A stretch of DNA of 64,000 nt from assembly GCF_014636315.1 (NCBI RefSeq), contig NZ_BMED01000006.1, positions 310,001-374,000 of the forward strand, read 5' to 3'. Of the stretch, positions 27,288-36,258 are shown piece after piece. The DNA comes from Parundibacterium terreum. GTDB lineage: Bacteria; Pseudomonadota; Gammaproteobacteria; Burkholderiales; Burkholderiaceae_D. Numbering within the stretch: position 1 is the first letter of the stretch; every line of letters starts with the position of its first letter. Position numbers and translations under genes: made by a program. The notes below the pieces were generated by a model. It saw only the letters and a list, made by a program, of their open reading frames with translations, ran no database searches and was not told the origin of the DNA.

Positions 27288-28151
27288 TTAACCTTTAACT
27301 GCGCCTGCGGTCAAGCCACGCACGAAATAGCGGCCGGCGACCAGGTAGACGATGAGAGTCGGGATTGCCGCAATAATGGCGGCAGCCATGTCGACGTTAT
27401 ATTCCTTTACACCGGTCGTGGTATTGACCAGGTTGTTCAAGCCTACCGTGATCGGCTGCGAATCGCCGCTGGCGAATACGATACCGAACAGGAAGTCATT
27501 CCAGATCTGCGTGAACTGCCAGATGATGCACACGACGAAGATAGGGCCGGAGATAGGCAGCACGATCTTGCGGAAGATCAGGAAGAAACCGGCGCCGTCA
27601 ATGCGGGCCGCCTTGATCAGTTCTTCCGGCACGCCTATATAGTAGTTACGGAAAAACAGCGTGGTAAATGCCGTACCGTATACCACGTGCACAAACACCA
27701 GACCGAAGGTGGTATTGGCCAGGCCGAAGTCACCCAGCAAGCGCGCCATAGGCAGGATCACCACTTGGAAAGGGATGAAGCAGCCCACCAGCAAGGCGGT
27801 AAACAGCATTTCCGAACCGCGGAAGCGCCAGTGCGCAAACACATAGCCGTTGAACGCGCCGAGGAAGGTGGAAATCAGCACCGCCGGGATCACCATCTTC
27901 AGCGAATTGACGAAGAAAGGCTGCAAGCCGTTACAGGTGACGCCGGTACAGGCGCTGGACCAGGCCTTGGCCCAGGAATCGGTATTCAAGCCATTCGGCA
28001 AGGACAGCAAGTTGCCGGAACGGATTTCATCCAGGGTCTTGAACGAGGTGGACACCATCACGTACAGCGGTGCGATGTAATACAGTGCAAACAGGATCAG
28101 CAGCACATACAGGACGATGCGTCCCGGGGTCAGTTTTTTAGTGGTTTGCAT
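27288..28151 (-). CDS. Carbohydrate ABC transporter permease (GtsC/MalG type)
   Basis: This 287-residue inner-membrane protein has six helices and the EAA loop EELIKAARIDGAG near residue 190, which contacts the ATPase. It is a MalG-type permease; the start shares one base with the stop of the upstream permease (TAATG), so translation is coupled. Substrate from context: glucose, mannose or a related sugar. Confidence 0.9.
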   Translation of the reverse strand: MQTTKKLTPGRIVLYVLLILFALYYIAPLYVMVSTSFKTLDEIRSGNLLSLPNGLNTDSWAKAWSSACTGVTCNGLQPFFVNSLKMVIPAVLISTFLGAFNGYVFAHWRFRGSEMLFTALLVGCFIPFQVVILPMARLLGDFGLANTTFGLVFVHVVYGTAFTTLFFRNYYIGVPEELIKAARIDGAGFFLIFRKIVLPISGPIFVVCIIWQFTQIWNDFLFGIVFASGDSQPITVGLNNLVNTTTGVKEYNVDMAAAIIAAIPTLIVYLVAGRYFVRGLTAGAVKG

Positions 28152-29035
28152 TATCTCATCGCCTTTGCGCTGCGCGCTTCGAGATACATCAGCGGTACCA
28201 GCACCGCGACGATGGTGGCCAGCATCATCATTGCCGATGCAGAACCGAGGCCGAGCTGGCCGCGCGTGAAGGAGAACTGGTACATGAAGATCGCCGGTAC
28301 TGAAGAAGAATTGCCGGGGCCGCCTGCAGTCAGCGCAATGATCAGATCGAAGCTCTTGATTGCGATATGCGACAGGATCAGCAGCACGCTGAAAAATACC
28401 GGACGCATGGCGGGGATGATGATGCGGCGATAGATGGTCGGCAGCGATGCGCCATCCACTTGTGCCGCCTTGATGATTTCGTCATCGATGCCGCGCAGGC
28501 CGGCCAGGAACAGCGCCATCACAAAGCCGGAAGACTGCCAAACCGCGGCGATCACGACGGTGTAGATCGCCATGTCGGAATCGACCAGCCAGTCAAACGT
28601 GAACGAGGACCAGCCCCAGTCGTGCATCAGCTTTTCCAGGCCCAGGCTGGGATTGAGCATCCACTTCCAGGCGGTGCCGGTAACGATGAAGGACAGCGCC
28701 ATGGGATACAGGTAGACAGCGCGCAGCGCGCCTTCAGCGCGGATTTTCTGGTCCAGCAGGATGGCCATGAACAGGCCTACCACAACACTGACCAGGATGA
28801 ACAGGGAGCCGAAAATGCCGAGGTTGGTCAGTGAAGTCCACCAGCGTTCATTGTCGAATAATTCTTGGTATTGGGCCAGGCCCGCGAAATCGAAATTCGG
28901 CATCAGCCGCGATTCGGTCAGGGAAATATAGCCGGTCAAAAAGATGAAACCGTAGACGAATAACAGACTGGCGATGAGCGTGGGGCCCAGCACCAATTGT
29001 GGTATCCATCGATCAAAGTGCTTGCGTAGTGACAT
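28151..29035 (-). CDS. Carbohydrate ABC transporter permease (GtsB/MalF type)
   Basis: The 294 residues have six membrane helices and an EAA loop, DDEIIKAAQVDGAS, near residue 195. It pairs with the following permease to form the channel. It lies 160 bp downstream of the binding-protein gene, with a strong hairpin in between (29114-29149) that may lower its expression relative to the binding protein. Confidence 0.9.
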   Translation of the reverse strand: MSLRKHFDRWIPQLVLGPTLIASLLFVYGFIFLTGYISLTESRLMPNFDFAGLAQYQELFDNERWWTSLTNLGIFGSLFILVSVVVGLFMAILLDQKIRAEGALRAVYLYPMALSFIVTGTAWKWMLNPSLGLEKLMHDWGWSSFTFDWLVDSDMAIYTVVIAAVWQSSGFVMALFLAGLRGIDDEIIKAAQVDGASLPTIYRRIIIPAMRPVFFSVLLILSHIAIKSFDLIIALTAGGPGNSSSVPAIFMYQFSFTRGQLGLGSASAMMMLATIVAVLVPLMYLEARSAKAMR

Positions 29036-29113
29036 AGGACGGCTTAGGAGAGTGAAAAGCGGGAGGTACCGAGGATGTTTCTTTTTTGCATTACTAGTTT
29101 AAGCCGCTAAACA

Positions 29114-29149
29114 AATGCATCGGACTGCCGGGCGGCGGTCCGATGCATT
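29114..29149 (-). promoter_or_regulatory. Strong hairpin between binding-protein and permease genes
   Basis: AATGCATCGGAC and GTCCGATGCATT form a perfect 12-bp stem around a 12-base GC-rich loop. There is no T-run after it. Such hairpins downstream of abundant binding-protein genes (for example malE) stabilise the upstream mRNA and reduce downstream expression; that role is inferred. Confidence 0.55.
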
Positions 29150-29194
29150 ATTTACTGCATATTGCTTACGGATGCAGAGTGTACCTCAGAATGT

Positions 29195-30436
29195 TTACTT
29201 CGTTTTTGCCGCTTTTGCCAGTGCTGCAACTGCGTCTTTGGAGCTCATGTTGGAGTTCATGAACTTGGCGATGACGTCTGTTACAGCGCCTTGCGTTGCT
29301 GTTGCCAATGCCATGCCGTGTGCGAAGGAAGGTACCAGGCCGCCGTTTTTGTTGGTCGAATCCATGTCATCCATGGATTTGATTGCGCATTCGTCGAACT
29401 TGGCACGGGAAACGCCGGAACGTACAGGGATGGAACCCTTGTTCAGGTTGAAGATGGACTGGAACTTAGGATCCATGATCGCGTTTGCCAAAGCGATCTG
29501 GCCTTTTTTCGCATCAGCATCTTTTTGCGTGAACATTGCGAAGGAATCGACGTTGAACGTGTATGCCTTGTCAGTGCCAGGAGCAGCTACGCACAGGTAG
29601 TCTTTGCCTGGAACTTTGCCGGCATTGGAGAACTCGCCCTTGGCCCAGTCACCCATGAACTGGAAGCCGGCTTTGCCGTTGATGACCATGGCTGTTGCCA
29701 GGTTCCAGTCGCGGCCTGCTGCGTCTTTGTCGATGTAAGTCTTGACCTTGCCCAGTGTATCAAACACTTTCAGCATGGTTGGGCTGGTCAGTTCTTTTTG
29801 ATCCAGTTTCAGGATGGCTTTTTTGTAGAACTCTGTACCGCCTACGCCCAGTGCCACTGTTTCAAACACGGTTGCGTCCTGCCATGGCTGGCCGCCGTGA
29901 GCGATTGCGATGCCGCCGGACTTCTTGATTTTTTCCGCTGCGTCAAAGAAAGCGTCCCAAGTGGTTGGTGTGCCAACGACGCCGGCTTTTTTCAGTACTT
30001 CAGGATTGACCCACATCCAGTTCACGCGATGGACGTTAACCGGTGCCGCCACATAGTGGCCTTTGTATTTCATGATGTCTGCAACAACTTTAGGCAGGAC
30101 GCTGTCCCATTTGCCTGCATTGGCTGCATCGTCGATATTGGCCAACACGCCTTCATGACCCCATTCCTGGATGGAAGGGCCCTTGATTTGCGCAGCGGTA
30201 GGAGGATTGCCGGAAATGACGCGTGCTTTCAGTGCAGTTGCCGCGTTTTCACCGGCGCCGCCTGCAACAGCGAAATCTTTCCAGCCGAAGCCGGCTTCTT
30301 TGACCATCAATTGCAATTGGCCTACGGACTTGGCTTCACCGCCGGAAGTCCAGTAGTGCAACACTTCAACGTCGGTTGCAAAAGCGCTGCCGGCGCATGC
30401 CAGGGCAGTCATCATGACGAGTTGTTTCAGTTTCAT
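29195..30436 (-). CDS. Sugar-binding protein of ABC transporter (GtsA-like)
   Basis: The start at 30436 is set by AAGGA at 8 bp and by the signal peptide (residues 1-20); the frame continues upstream without support. The 413-residue protein is a group 1 solute-binding protein: DVEVLHYWTSGGEAKSV, GNPPTAAQIKGP, WMWVNPEVLKKAG and WQDATVFETVALG are typical of glucose/mannose binders of the Gts type. It should deliver sugar to the two permeases downstream. Binding specificity is inferred from context, chiefly the glucokinases. Confidence 0.9.
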   Translation of the reverse strand: MKLKQLVMMTALACAGSAFATDVEVLHYWTSGGEAKSVGQLQLMVKEAGFGWKDFAVAGGAGENAATALKARVISGNPPTAAQIKGPSIQEWGHEGVLANIDDAANAGKWDSVLPKVVADIMKYKGHYVAAPVNVHRVNWMWVNPEVLKKAGVVGTPTTWDAFFDAAEKIKKSGGIAIAHGGQPWQDATVFETVALGVGGTEFYKKAILKLDQKELTSPTMLKVFDTLGKVKTYIDKDAAGRDWNLATAMVINGKAGFQFMGDWAKGEFSNAGKVPGKDYLCVAAPGTDKAYTFNVDSFAMFTQKDADAKKGQIALANAIMDPKFQSIFNLNKGSIPVRSGVSRAKFDECAIKSMDDMDSTNKNGGLVPSFAHGMALATATQGAVTDVIAKFMNSNMSSKDAVAALAKAAKTK

Positions 30437-30695
30437 CTCCAAATTCCTTATTATGGATCCAACGTGTTGTGAGGTTCCGGCTGCGGCACATTTTGGCCGA
30501 AACACATGGGGTGCGCCTGTGCCGACGCTATTCCTACTTCCGGCCACATGCAGTCTGGCCGCCTTCATCACTAAACAAAACAGGTAAAACCGCTGGCGCC
30601 GGGATTTTCATGCATGGTAGAGCAGAAAATGAGCAGCAAATGCATGGCCCGGACGTCAAATGCGCCACCCGGTGAGGGGCAGCGCAGTGGATTTA

Positions 30696-31955
30696 TTAGA
30701 ACCAGGTTTCCAGCTGGATACCGTAAGAAGCACCGCTGGTATTGTTGTTGTAGACCGGTCCGGAATTGTTGGATGCATTGACTGCGGCAGTTGCTGCATC
30801 GTTCCATTTGCCGTAAGTCACATAAGCACGCAATTCAGGACGTGACCACAAGCCAGGACCGGCCGAGATGGTCGGTGCAAAAGTGATCTTGGTCAGGCGC
30901 TGTGCAGGGCCGCCGGTAGCGGAAGTAACACGGTCTGTACCCAATTCCATTTGCAGCTTGAAGTTCTTGGTCAGTGCGTACACAGGACGGGCACCGATGG
31001 AAGTCCAGGTGCTGGAACCGCCTGCATCGGATTTGTCGCGCTGTACCAGGGCAACGAATTCCATACCGAAGTTTTCTGTAGGCTGTACCCATACGTCGTC
31101 AAATATACGCAGACGTGTCACGTCGGAACCCAGCAGAGTGCTGCCGGATGCGCCGATACGGTCATTGCCTACGCCGATACCTGTACCAGGGCCTACGCCG
31201 TACTGGATACCGAAGGTGTTGGCACCGCCGAATACTTTATCTTGCTTGTGGAATACAGACAACTGCCAGCCGTTGTGCTTTTTACCGGCAATTGTGTCGT
31301 TGCCTTGTGCAGTGATGACGGAAGCGGCGAAGTCCATGGAACCGCCTGCATTGACCGGAACATCCTGGTAAATGAAGTTTTGACGGGTTGCTGCTGTCGT
31401 GCTGACAACTTTGGTGACTGGGTCAGTCGATGTCGCGTCGTTGTCTTTGAAGAATGCGTAGCCTAACTTGCCCGGCCCCAGTTTGTATTGGTCGATACCG
31501 CCGCCGGTACCGTTGAAGTTAATGTATTGCAAATCCAGCATATGGATATCTGGACGGAAGTAGTAACGCTTACCGATCCAGGCAGTACCGCCATTCAGGA
31601 AATCCAGGCCGCGCGCTTCTACATAGGCTTTTGCCAGTTCCAGCTTGGAACCGCCGAAATCAGAATTTGGGCTGTATGCATCTGCCCAGACTGTTGCCAG
31701 GTAGCTTACGCCGTCAACCTTGGCGATTTCTTTTGTGTAGCCGCCTTCAAAGTAAGAGTCGCACTCATTACCCAGACGATATTTCATGGTGTTGCCGCCC
31801 AGGCCGAAGCAGCTTTGCGGGCCGTGGGTGGAGCTGCTGCCTGCGCCTGCACGGAGGTAGCCGTGGAAGCCTTCTTCGTCACCGGCGTAAGCCGATCCAC
31901 ATGCGAGTGCCAGGGTGATTGCTGCAGGTAAAGCTTTCAGGATGATGCGATTCAT
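30696..31955 (-). CDS. LamB-family maltoporin-type outer membrane porin
   Basis: The 419 residues begin with a signal peptide (cut after AYA) and the LamB start EGFHGYLRAGAGSSSTHG, then KYRLGNECDSYFEGGYTK, the most conserved part of the family. The C-terminus ends in YGIQLETWF, with the terminal Phe required for barrel assembly. It should be an 18-strand sugar channel feeding the ABC importer. It is separated from the binding-protein gene by 260 bp. GAGGAG precedes the start. Confidence 0.9.
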   Translation of the reverse strand: MNRIILKALPAAITLALACGSAYAGDEEGFHGYLRAGAGSSSTHGPQSCFGLGGNTMKYRLGNECDSYFEGGYTKEIAKVDGVSYLATVWADAYSPNSDFGGSKLELAKAYVEARGLDFLNGGTAWIGKRYYFRPDIHMLDLQYINFNGTGGGIDQYKLGPGKLGYAFFKDNDATSTDPVTKVVSTTAATRQNFIYQDVPVNAGGSMDFAASVITAQGNDTIAGKKHNGWQLSVFHKQDKVFGGANTFGIQYGVGPGTGIGVGNDRIGASGSTLLGSDVTRLRIFDDVWVQPTENFGMEFVALVQRDKSDAGGSSTWTSIGARPVYALTKNFKLQMELGTDRVTSATGGPAQRLTKITFAPTISAGPGLWSRPELRAYVTYGKWNDAATAAVNASNNSGPVYNNNTSGASYGIQLETWF

Positions 31956-32041
31956 GGGTGTGTCTCCTCGGTCGTTTTGTCTTTTGCGAGTAAAAGGCCG
32001 ATGTTGAGCTTTTACCGTCCAGAAATCATTCTGGCAACTGA

Positions 32042-32070
32042 ATGGTAACTATACTACGTAAAAATTTCAA
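32042..32070 (-). promoter_or_regulatory. Candidate lamB promoter
   Basis: On the minus strand TTGAAA (32070-32065) and TACCAT (32047-32042) are 17 bp apart, in the region between porin and glucokinase genes. The -10 match is moderate. Confidence 0.35.
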
Positions 32071-32082
32071 CACATTATGTTG
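32068..32082. promoter_or_regulatory. Candidate operator in glk-lamB divergent region
   Basis: CAACA and TGTTG flank a 5-bp centre and overlap the proposed -35 box of the porin promoter. A regulator of the RpiR/HexR type (encoded at 33381) is a logical candidate, but the site does not clearly match the published HexR consensus. Confidence 0.3.
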
Positions 32083-32149
32083 TATTCCTACGAATTTTCG
32101 CATTATCATGAGCCCATTGGCCGAATTCGGCGTTTCTCCATGATCCTCA

Positions 32150-33214
32150 ATGCCTACAGATAACAATAAAGTTTCGAATTCTCTTCGTCACACATCGTCG
32201 TCGATCAATGCATCATCAACTGGCTTTCCACGTCTTTTGGCAGACATCGGAGGCACTAATGCACGCTTCGCGCTGGAGACCGCTGCGGACAGGATAGAGG
32301 CGGTAGCGGTACTACCATGCGAGGATTACCCGAATGTAGAAGACGCCATGCAAGCCTATCTGGCGACTCCGGCGATTCGTGCTCTGAGCCCCGACGGCGT
32401 GCGTTATTGCGCACTGGCGATCGCCAATCCAGTCACCGGCGACCAGGTGCAGATGACCAATCACCACTGGCAGTTTTCGATAGAAGCGGTACGCCAGAAG
32501 CTGGGTTTTGAGTTGTTTCTTGTAGTTAATGACTTCACCGCGCTGGCGATGTCGCTGCCGCATCTGGCGGTGGATCAAAAACAACAGGTCGGCGGCGGCA
32601 GTGCAAAAAACGAGCATGTAATCGGTCTGGTGGGCGCCGGTACCGGCCTTGGCGTTTCAGGACTGATTCCGTCCAACGGCCACTGGACTCCGTTGCAGAG
32701 CGAGGGTGGGCATGTGACCTTTTCGCCGGCGGACGAGACAGAAATCGGCATCTTGCGCTTTGCCTGGGGCGAGTTCGGCCATGTGTCGGCAGAGCGCCTG
32801 CTGTCCGGAGACGGGCTGGAACTGATCTACCGCGCACTGGCCGACATGCAGGGGCTCAGCGTTCCCGGCCTGCCGGCACCGGAAATTTCCCGCCTGGCGC
32901 TGGCCGGGGAAAATGCCTTGTGCGAAGAAGCGATAGACCGCTTTTGTGCGATCCTCGGTACCGTCGCCGGCAATCTGGCCGTCACGCTGGGCTCGCTGGG
33001 CGGCATTTATATCGGCGGCGGCATCGTACCGCGGCTGGGGCAGCGTTTCCTGGCTTCGCCTTTCCGCGAGCGTTTTGAACAGAAAGGCCGCTTCGTCAGC
33101 TACCTGGCGCAAATTCCAACTTACGTGATCACGGCAGAATATCCGGCGTTCCTGGGTGTATCGGCGATTTTGTCGGAAAATATCGCGGCAGCGGCGAGCA
33201 GCGAAAAGCTTTGA
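32150..33214 (+). CDS. glk: Glucokinase
   Basis: The 354-residue protein has a 27-residue Ser/Asn-rich lead, then the intact phosphate motif [16 protein letters not shown]. The catalytic Asp is in [11 protein letters not shown] near residue 130, and the second phosphate motif is [12 protein letters not shown] near 165. [10 protein letters not shown] and [11 protein letters not shown] give the sugar-contact Glu and His. It converts glucose to glucose 6-phosphate in the cytosol. It is followed by a second, fused copy at 33381. The ribosome-binding site is weak. Confidence 0.92.
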   Translation: MPTDNNKVSNSLRHTSSSINASSTGFPRLLADIGGTNARFALETAADRIEAVAVLPCEDYPNVEDAMQAYLATPAIRALSPDGVRYCALAIANPVTGDQVQMTNHHWQFSIEAVRQKLGFELFLVVNDFTALAMSLPHLAVDQKQQVGGGSAKNEHVIGLVGAGTGLGVSGLIPSNGHWTPLQSEGGHVTFSPADETEIGILRFAWGEFGHVSAERLLSGDGLELIYRALADMQGLSVPGLPAPEISRLALAGENALCEEAIDRFCAILGTVAGNLAVTLGSLGGIYIGGGIVPRLGQRFLASPFRERFEQKGRFVSYLAQIPTYVITAEYPAFLGVSAILSENIAAAASSEKL

Positions 33215-33380
33215 AAGATGGCATGACGTAATATCATCACAAACGAAGTAAATCCGAATTAGAATCCAAGGTTGCCGATCATTTAACCAACATCAGTAAG
33301 CCGGGCTTCGTTCAAGCATCATCACCGCCAAGCGGCAAGCCGGGCGGATGTTGCGGGTCCGGTACAGAGAGGGCTTGCTC

Positions 33381-35291
33381 ATGAAGACAGACCAGAAAAC
33401 AGACGCCGATCGCTTCAGCGACGGCGCACGCCTGCTGGCCGATATCGGTAGTGTCAACGCACGCTTCGTGCTGGAGACCCGGCCCGGCGTTTTCGAAGCG
33501 GCAGCCGTACTGCCCTGCGAAAATTACGAATCCCTGCAAGATGCAATCCAGGCTTACATGAGTAGTCCGGCGGCCAGGGCCGCGGGTTCTTCACGCGTGT
33601 ATCACGCAGCCATAGCGATCGGTAATCCCATCGATGACGATGTCATCAAGATGATGAACCACCACTGGTCTTTTTCCATCGAAGCAATGCGCATAGCGCT
33701 GGGCCTGGACACCCTGCTGGTGGTAAATGACTTTACCGCACTGGCGATGGCGCTGCCGCATCTGCGTCCGGACCAGCGCCAGCAGGTCGGCGCAGGCACG
33801 GCGCGCGACAGCGGTGTGATCGGCTTGCTCGGCCCGGGTTCCGGCCTGGGGGTGTCCGGTATGATACCGGCCGGCGACCGTTGGATTGCCCTGGGTAGTG
33901 AGGGCGGTCACGTCAGCTTCAGCCCTTGCGATCAGCGTGAAATGGATGTGCTGGCTTTTGCCTGGCGCGAGATGTCGCGCGTCTCGCACGTGTCGGCAGA
34001 ACGCATGGCTTCTGGGCGCGGGCTGGAATTGATCTACCGCGCGCTGGCCGAACGCGCCGGCAACACCGAAGAACCCTCCCTGCCGGCCGCTGAAGTAACC
34101 AGCCGTGCGCTGAACGGTAGTTGTGCGGTTGCAGTGGAAGCGGTGGAATGCTTTTGCGCGATACTGGGCTCCATTGCAGGTAACCTGGCAATGACCCTGG
34201 GCGCGCTGGGCGGCATCTACATCGGCGGCGGCATCGTGCCGCGCCTGGGCCCCTTGCTGGCAAAGTCGCAGTTCCGTGCTCGCTTTGAAGAAAAAGGCCG
34301 GCTGGCCGGCTACCTGTCGCAAATACCTACTTATGTGATCACTGCAGAGCAGCCGACCTTTCTTGGCATCTCGGCCATCCTGGCGCAAAAACTGAAGCTG
34401 GCCAATGCCGGCGCGCCGGTGCTGGAAAAGATACGCCAGGCGCGCGAGCGCATGAGCCAGTCGGAAGGCAAGGTAGCCGACTGGGTACTGAAGGAGCCGA
34501 ATGCAATGCTGACCCTGCCCATCGCCGAGATCGCACAGCGCATTGGTGTCAGCCAGCCGACGGTGATGCGTTTTTGCCGCTCGATCGGGGTGCAGGGCCT
34601 GGCCGATTTCAAGCTGAAGCTGGCTTCCGGCATGACAGGAGGGGCCATCACGGTCGCCCATGCGCATGTGGAAATGTCGGATTCCGATGCGGAACTGGCG
34701 CGCAAGGTGCTTGGCAATAATGCCTCGGCAGCGCTGGCCCTGCGCGACATGCTGGACGTCAAGGCACTGACTGCCAGCATAGACATGCTGCGCAGCGCGC
34801 ACAGGGTGGAATTGCTGAGCGTAGGCAGCGCCCGCGTAGTGGCCGAAGACATGCAGCAGAAATTGCTGCACCTGGGCATAGTCAGCAGCTATTTCCCCGA
34901 CCCGCAGGCGCAAGAGATGAGCGCCGCAATGCTGACCCCGAACGATGTCGTACTGGTGGTGTCGCGCTCCGGCGTGCGGCCCGAGCTACTGAAGTCGGTC
35001 AAGATCGCACGTGCCTGCGGCGCCCGCATCCTGGCCATCACCAACAGCAATTCACCATTGGCCAAATTGGCCGATGTATTGCTGACGCTGAACCATGCCG
35101 AGGGCAATCTGAATTTTGTCCCTATGATAGTGCGCTTGCTGCAACTGATGCTGCTGGATATTCTATCGGTTGGCCTGGCGCGGCGCGACTCGGCACAACA
35201 GGCGCAAAGTCCGCAGATGGGCGAGGAAGATGGACAGCATCACGGTCCGCGCACCAATGCAAAGTTCAAGTTCAGCGGCCACCTGGAATAA
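33381..35291 (+). CDS. Glucokinase-RpiR/SIS fusion regulator
   Basis: ATG at 33381 follows AGAGAGGG; an upstream ATG at 33348 is an alternative. Residues 1-345 are a glucokinase domain that closely follows the preceding gene product. From about residue 350 an RpiR-type helix-turn-helix (IAEIAQRIGVSQPTVMRFCR) and from about 460 a SIS sugar-phosphate domain (LLSVGSARVVAEDMQQKLLH, VSRSGVRPELLKSVK) follow. This architecture is typical of Burkholderiales glk/hexR fusions. Here the phosphate loop reads DIGSVNARF, not DIGGTNARF, while the catalytic Asp in [11 protein letters not shown] is kept. The kinase half may be weakened. Confidence 0.9.
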   Translation: MKTDQKTDADRFSDGARLLADIGSVNARFVLETRPGVFEAAAVLPCENYESLQDAIQAYMSSPAARAAGSSRVYHAAIAIGNPIDDDVIKMMNHHWSFSIEAMRIALGLDTLLVVNDFTALAMALPHLRPDQRQQVGAGTARDSGVIGLLGPGSGLGVSGMIPAGDRWIALGSEGGHVSFSPCDQREMDVLAFAWREMSRVSHVSAERMASGRGLELIYRALAERAGNTEEPSLPAAEVTSRALNGSCAVAVEAVECFCAILGSIAGNLAMTLGALGGIYIGGGIVPRLGPLLAKSQFRARFEEKGRLAGYLSQIPTYVITAEQPTFLGISAILAQKLKLANAGAPVLEKIRQARERMSQSEGKVADWVLKEPNAMLTLPIAEIAQRIGVSQPTVMRFCRSIGVQGLADFKLKLASGMTGGAITVAHAHVEMSDSDAELARKVLGNNASAALALRDMLDVKALTASIDMLRSAHRVELLSVGSARVVAEDMQQKLLHLGIVSSYFPDPQAQEMSAAMLTPNDVVLVVSRSGVRPELLKSVKIARACGARILAITNSNSPLAKLADVLLTLNHAEGNLNFVPMIVRLLQLMLLDILSVGLARRDSAQQAQSPQMGEEDGQHHGPRTNAKFKFSGHLE

Positions 35292-35337
35292 ATTTTCCGG
35301 CGCCGCTGATGGTTCCCGGCTGTTTTGACGATGCGTT

Positions 35338-36258
35338 TTAGGAAGACAGCGCGCAGGTTTCAAACAAACGTCTTATCAGGGCCAGATCCGGCGGTGCCGC
35401 TCCTGCCGCGGTACAAGCTGCTGCGCCTGCGGCTACTGCAAAGCGCAGATGCTCGCCATCGTCATAGCCGGTATTGGACATCAGGCTGAACAGCAAGCCG
35501 CCTATGCTGGCGTCCCCTGCGCCTACCGTATCCACTACCTGGATGGCCGGCGGTAAAGCCTGCCATACCTGATCACCGCGGTATAACGCAGCACCCTGCG
35601 CTCCACGGGTAAACAGGAAGATCGCGCGTGGATTCCATTGCCGCATCGTGGAAAATGCCGCAGCAATATCGTCGCTGCGGAATAAGCCCTGCAGGTCTTC
35701 ATCCGATACCTTGATCACGTCGGCCAGCTCTGTCATGCGGCGCAAGGTGGGATCGTAATCCTTATCCATCAGGGCGCGGAAATTGGGATCGTAGCTGATT
35801 GCGACACCGGCCTGTTTCAATTCTTCTGCCAGCGCGACCAGCTTGCCGGCCAACGGCTGGCGCGCCAGGCTGATGCCGCCGAAATGCACCCATTGCGCAT
35901 GCTGCTGCCATTGTGCAGGCAACTGGCTCTGGTCAAAGTGCAGGTCGGCGCTGTCATCGCCGACGAAAAAATATTTGGGCGGATCAAGCTGGTACACCAT
36001 CGCCAGCAGCGGCGATTTGGCAACGCGCTGCAGGAAGCGCGGGTCCAGCCCGGCGGCATCGTTGGCCGCCGCCAGCGCATCGCCGAACACGTCCTGGCTG
36101 ACGGCGCCGGCAAAGGCGCTCTGCACGCCCAGGCCGGCCAGTACGCGCGCCACATTCCAGGTGGAGCCGCCGACCTGCGCCTTCCAGCTATCGGCGCCGG
36201 TATGCAGCATGTCGGTCAGCGCTTCACCGGCGGCGACAAAACGCGGCAAGCCGCTCAT
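35338..36258 (-). CDS. PfkB-family sugar kinase, fructokinase-like
   Basis: The 306 residues are a ribokinase-fold kinase. VAAGEALTDML opens the fold, VGGSTWNVARVLAGLG is the first PfkB signature, and VDTVGAGDASIGGLL near residue 240 contains the catalytic Asp. Fructokinase or a related hexose kinase is the likely role. It overlaps the upstream AGE-epimerase gene by 4 bp (ATGA), so the two are coupled: the epimerase product is likely the kinase substrate. GGGAG precedes the start. Confidence 0.87.
   Translation of the reverse strand: MSGLPRFVAAGEALTDMLHTGADSWKAQVGGSTWNVARVLAGLGVQSAFAGAVSQDVFGDALAAANDAAGLDPRFLQRVAKSPLLAMVYQLDPPKYFFVGDDSADLHFDQSQLPAQWQQHAQWVHFGGISLARQPLAGKLVALAEELKQAGVAISYDPNFRALMDKDYDPTLRRMTELADVIKVSDEDLQGLFRSDDIAAAFSTMRQWNPRAIFLFTRGAQGAALYRGDQVWQALPPAIQVVDTVGAGDASIGGLLFSLMSNTGYDDGEHLRFAVAAGAAACTAAGAAPPDLALIRRLFETCALSS

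Noticed and set aside
29162-30472. 436-codon plus-strand frame opposite the sugar-binding protein
   Set aside because: Cys/Phe/Val-rich antisense shadow of a well-supported gene; it also spans the signal peptide region.
33591-34913. 440-codon minus-strand frame opposite the Glk-RpiR fusion
   Set aside because: Antisense shadow of a strongly supported gene; no motif or start signal.
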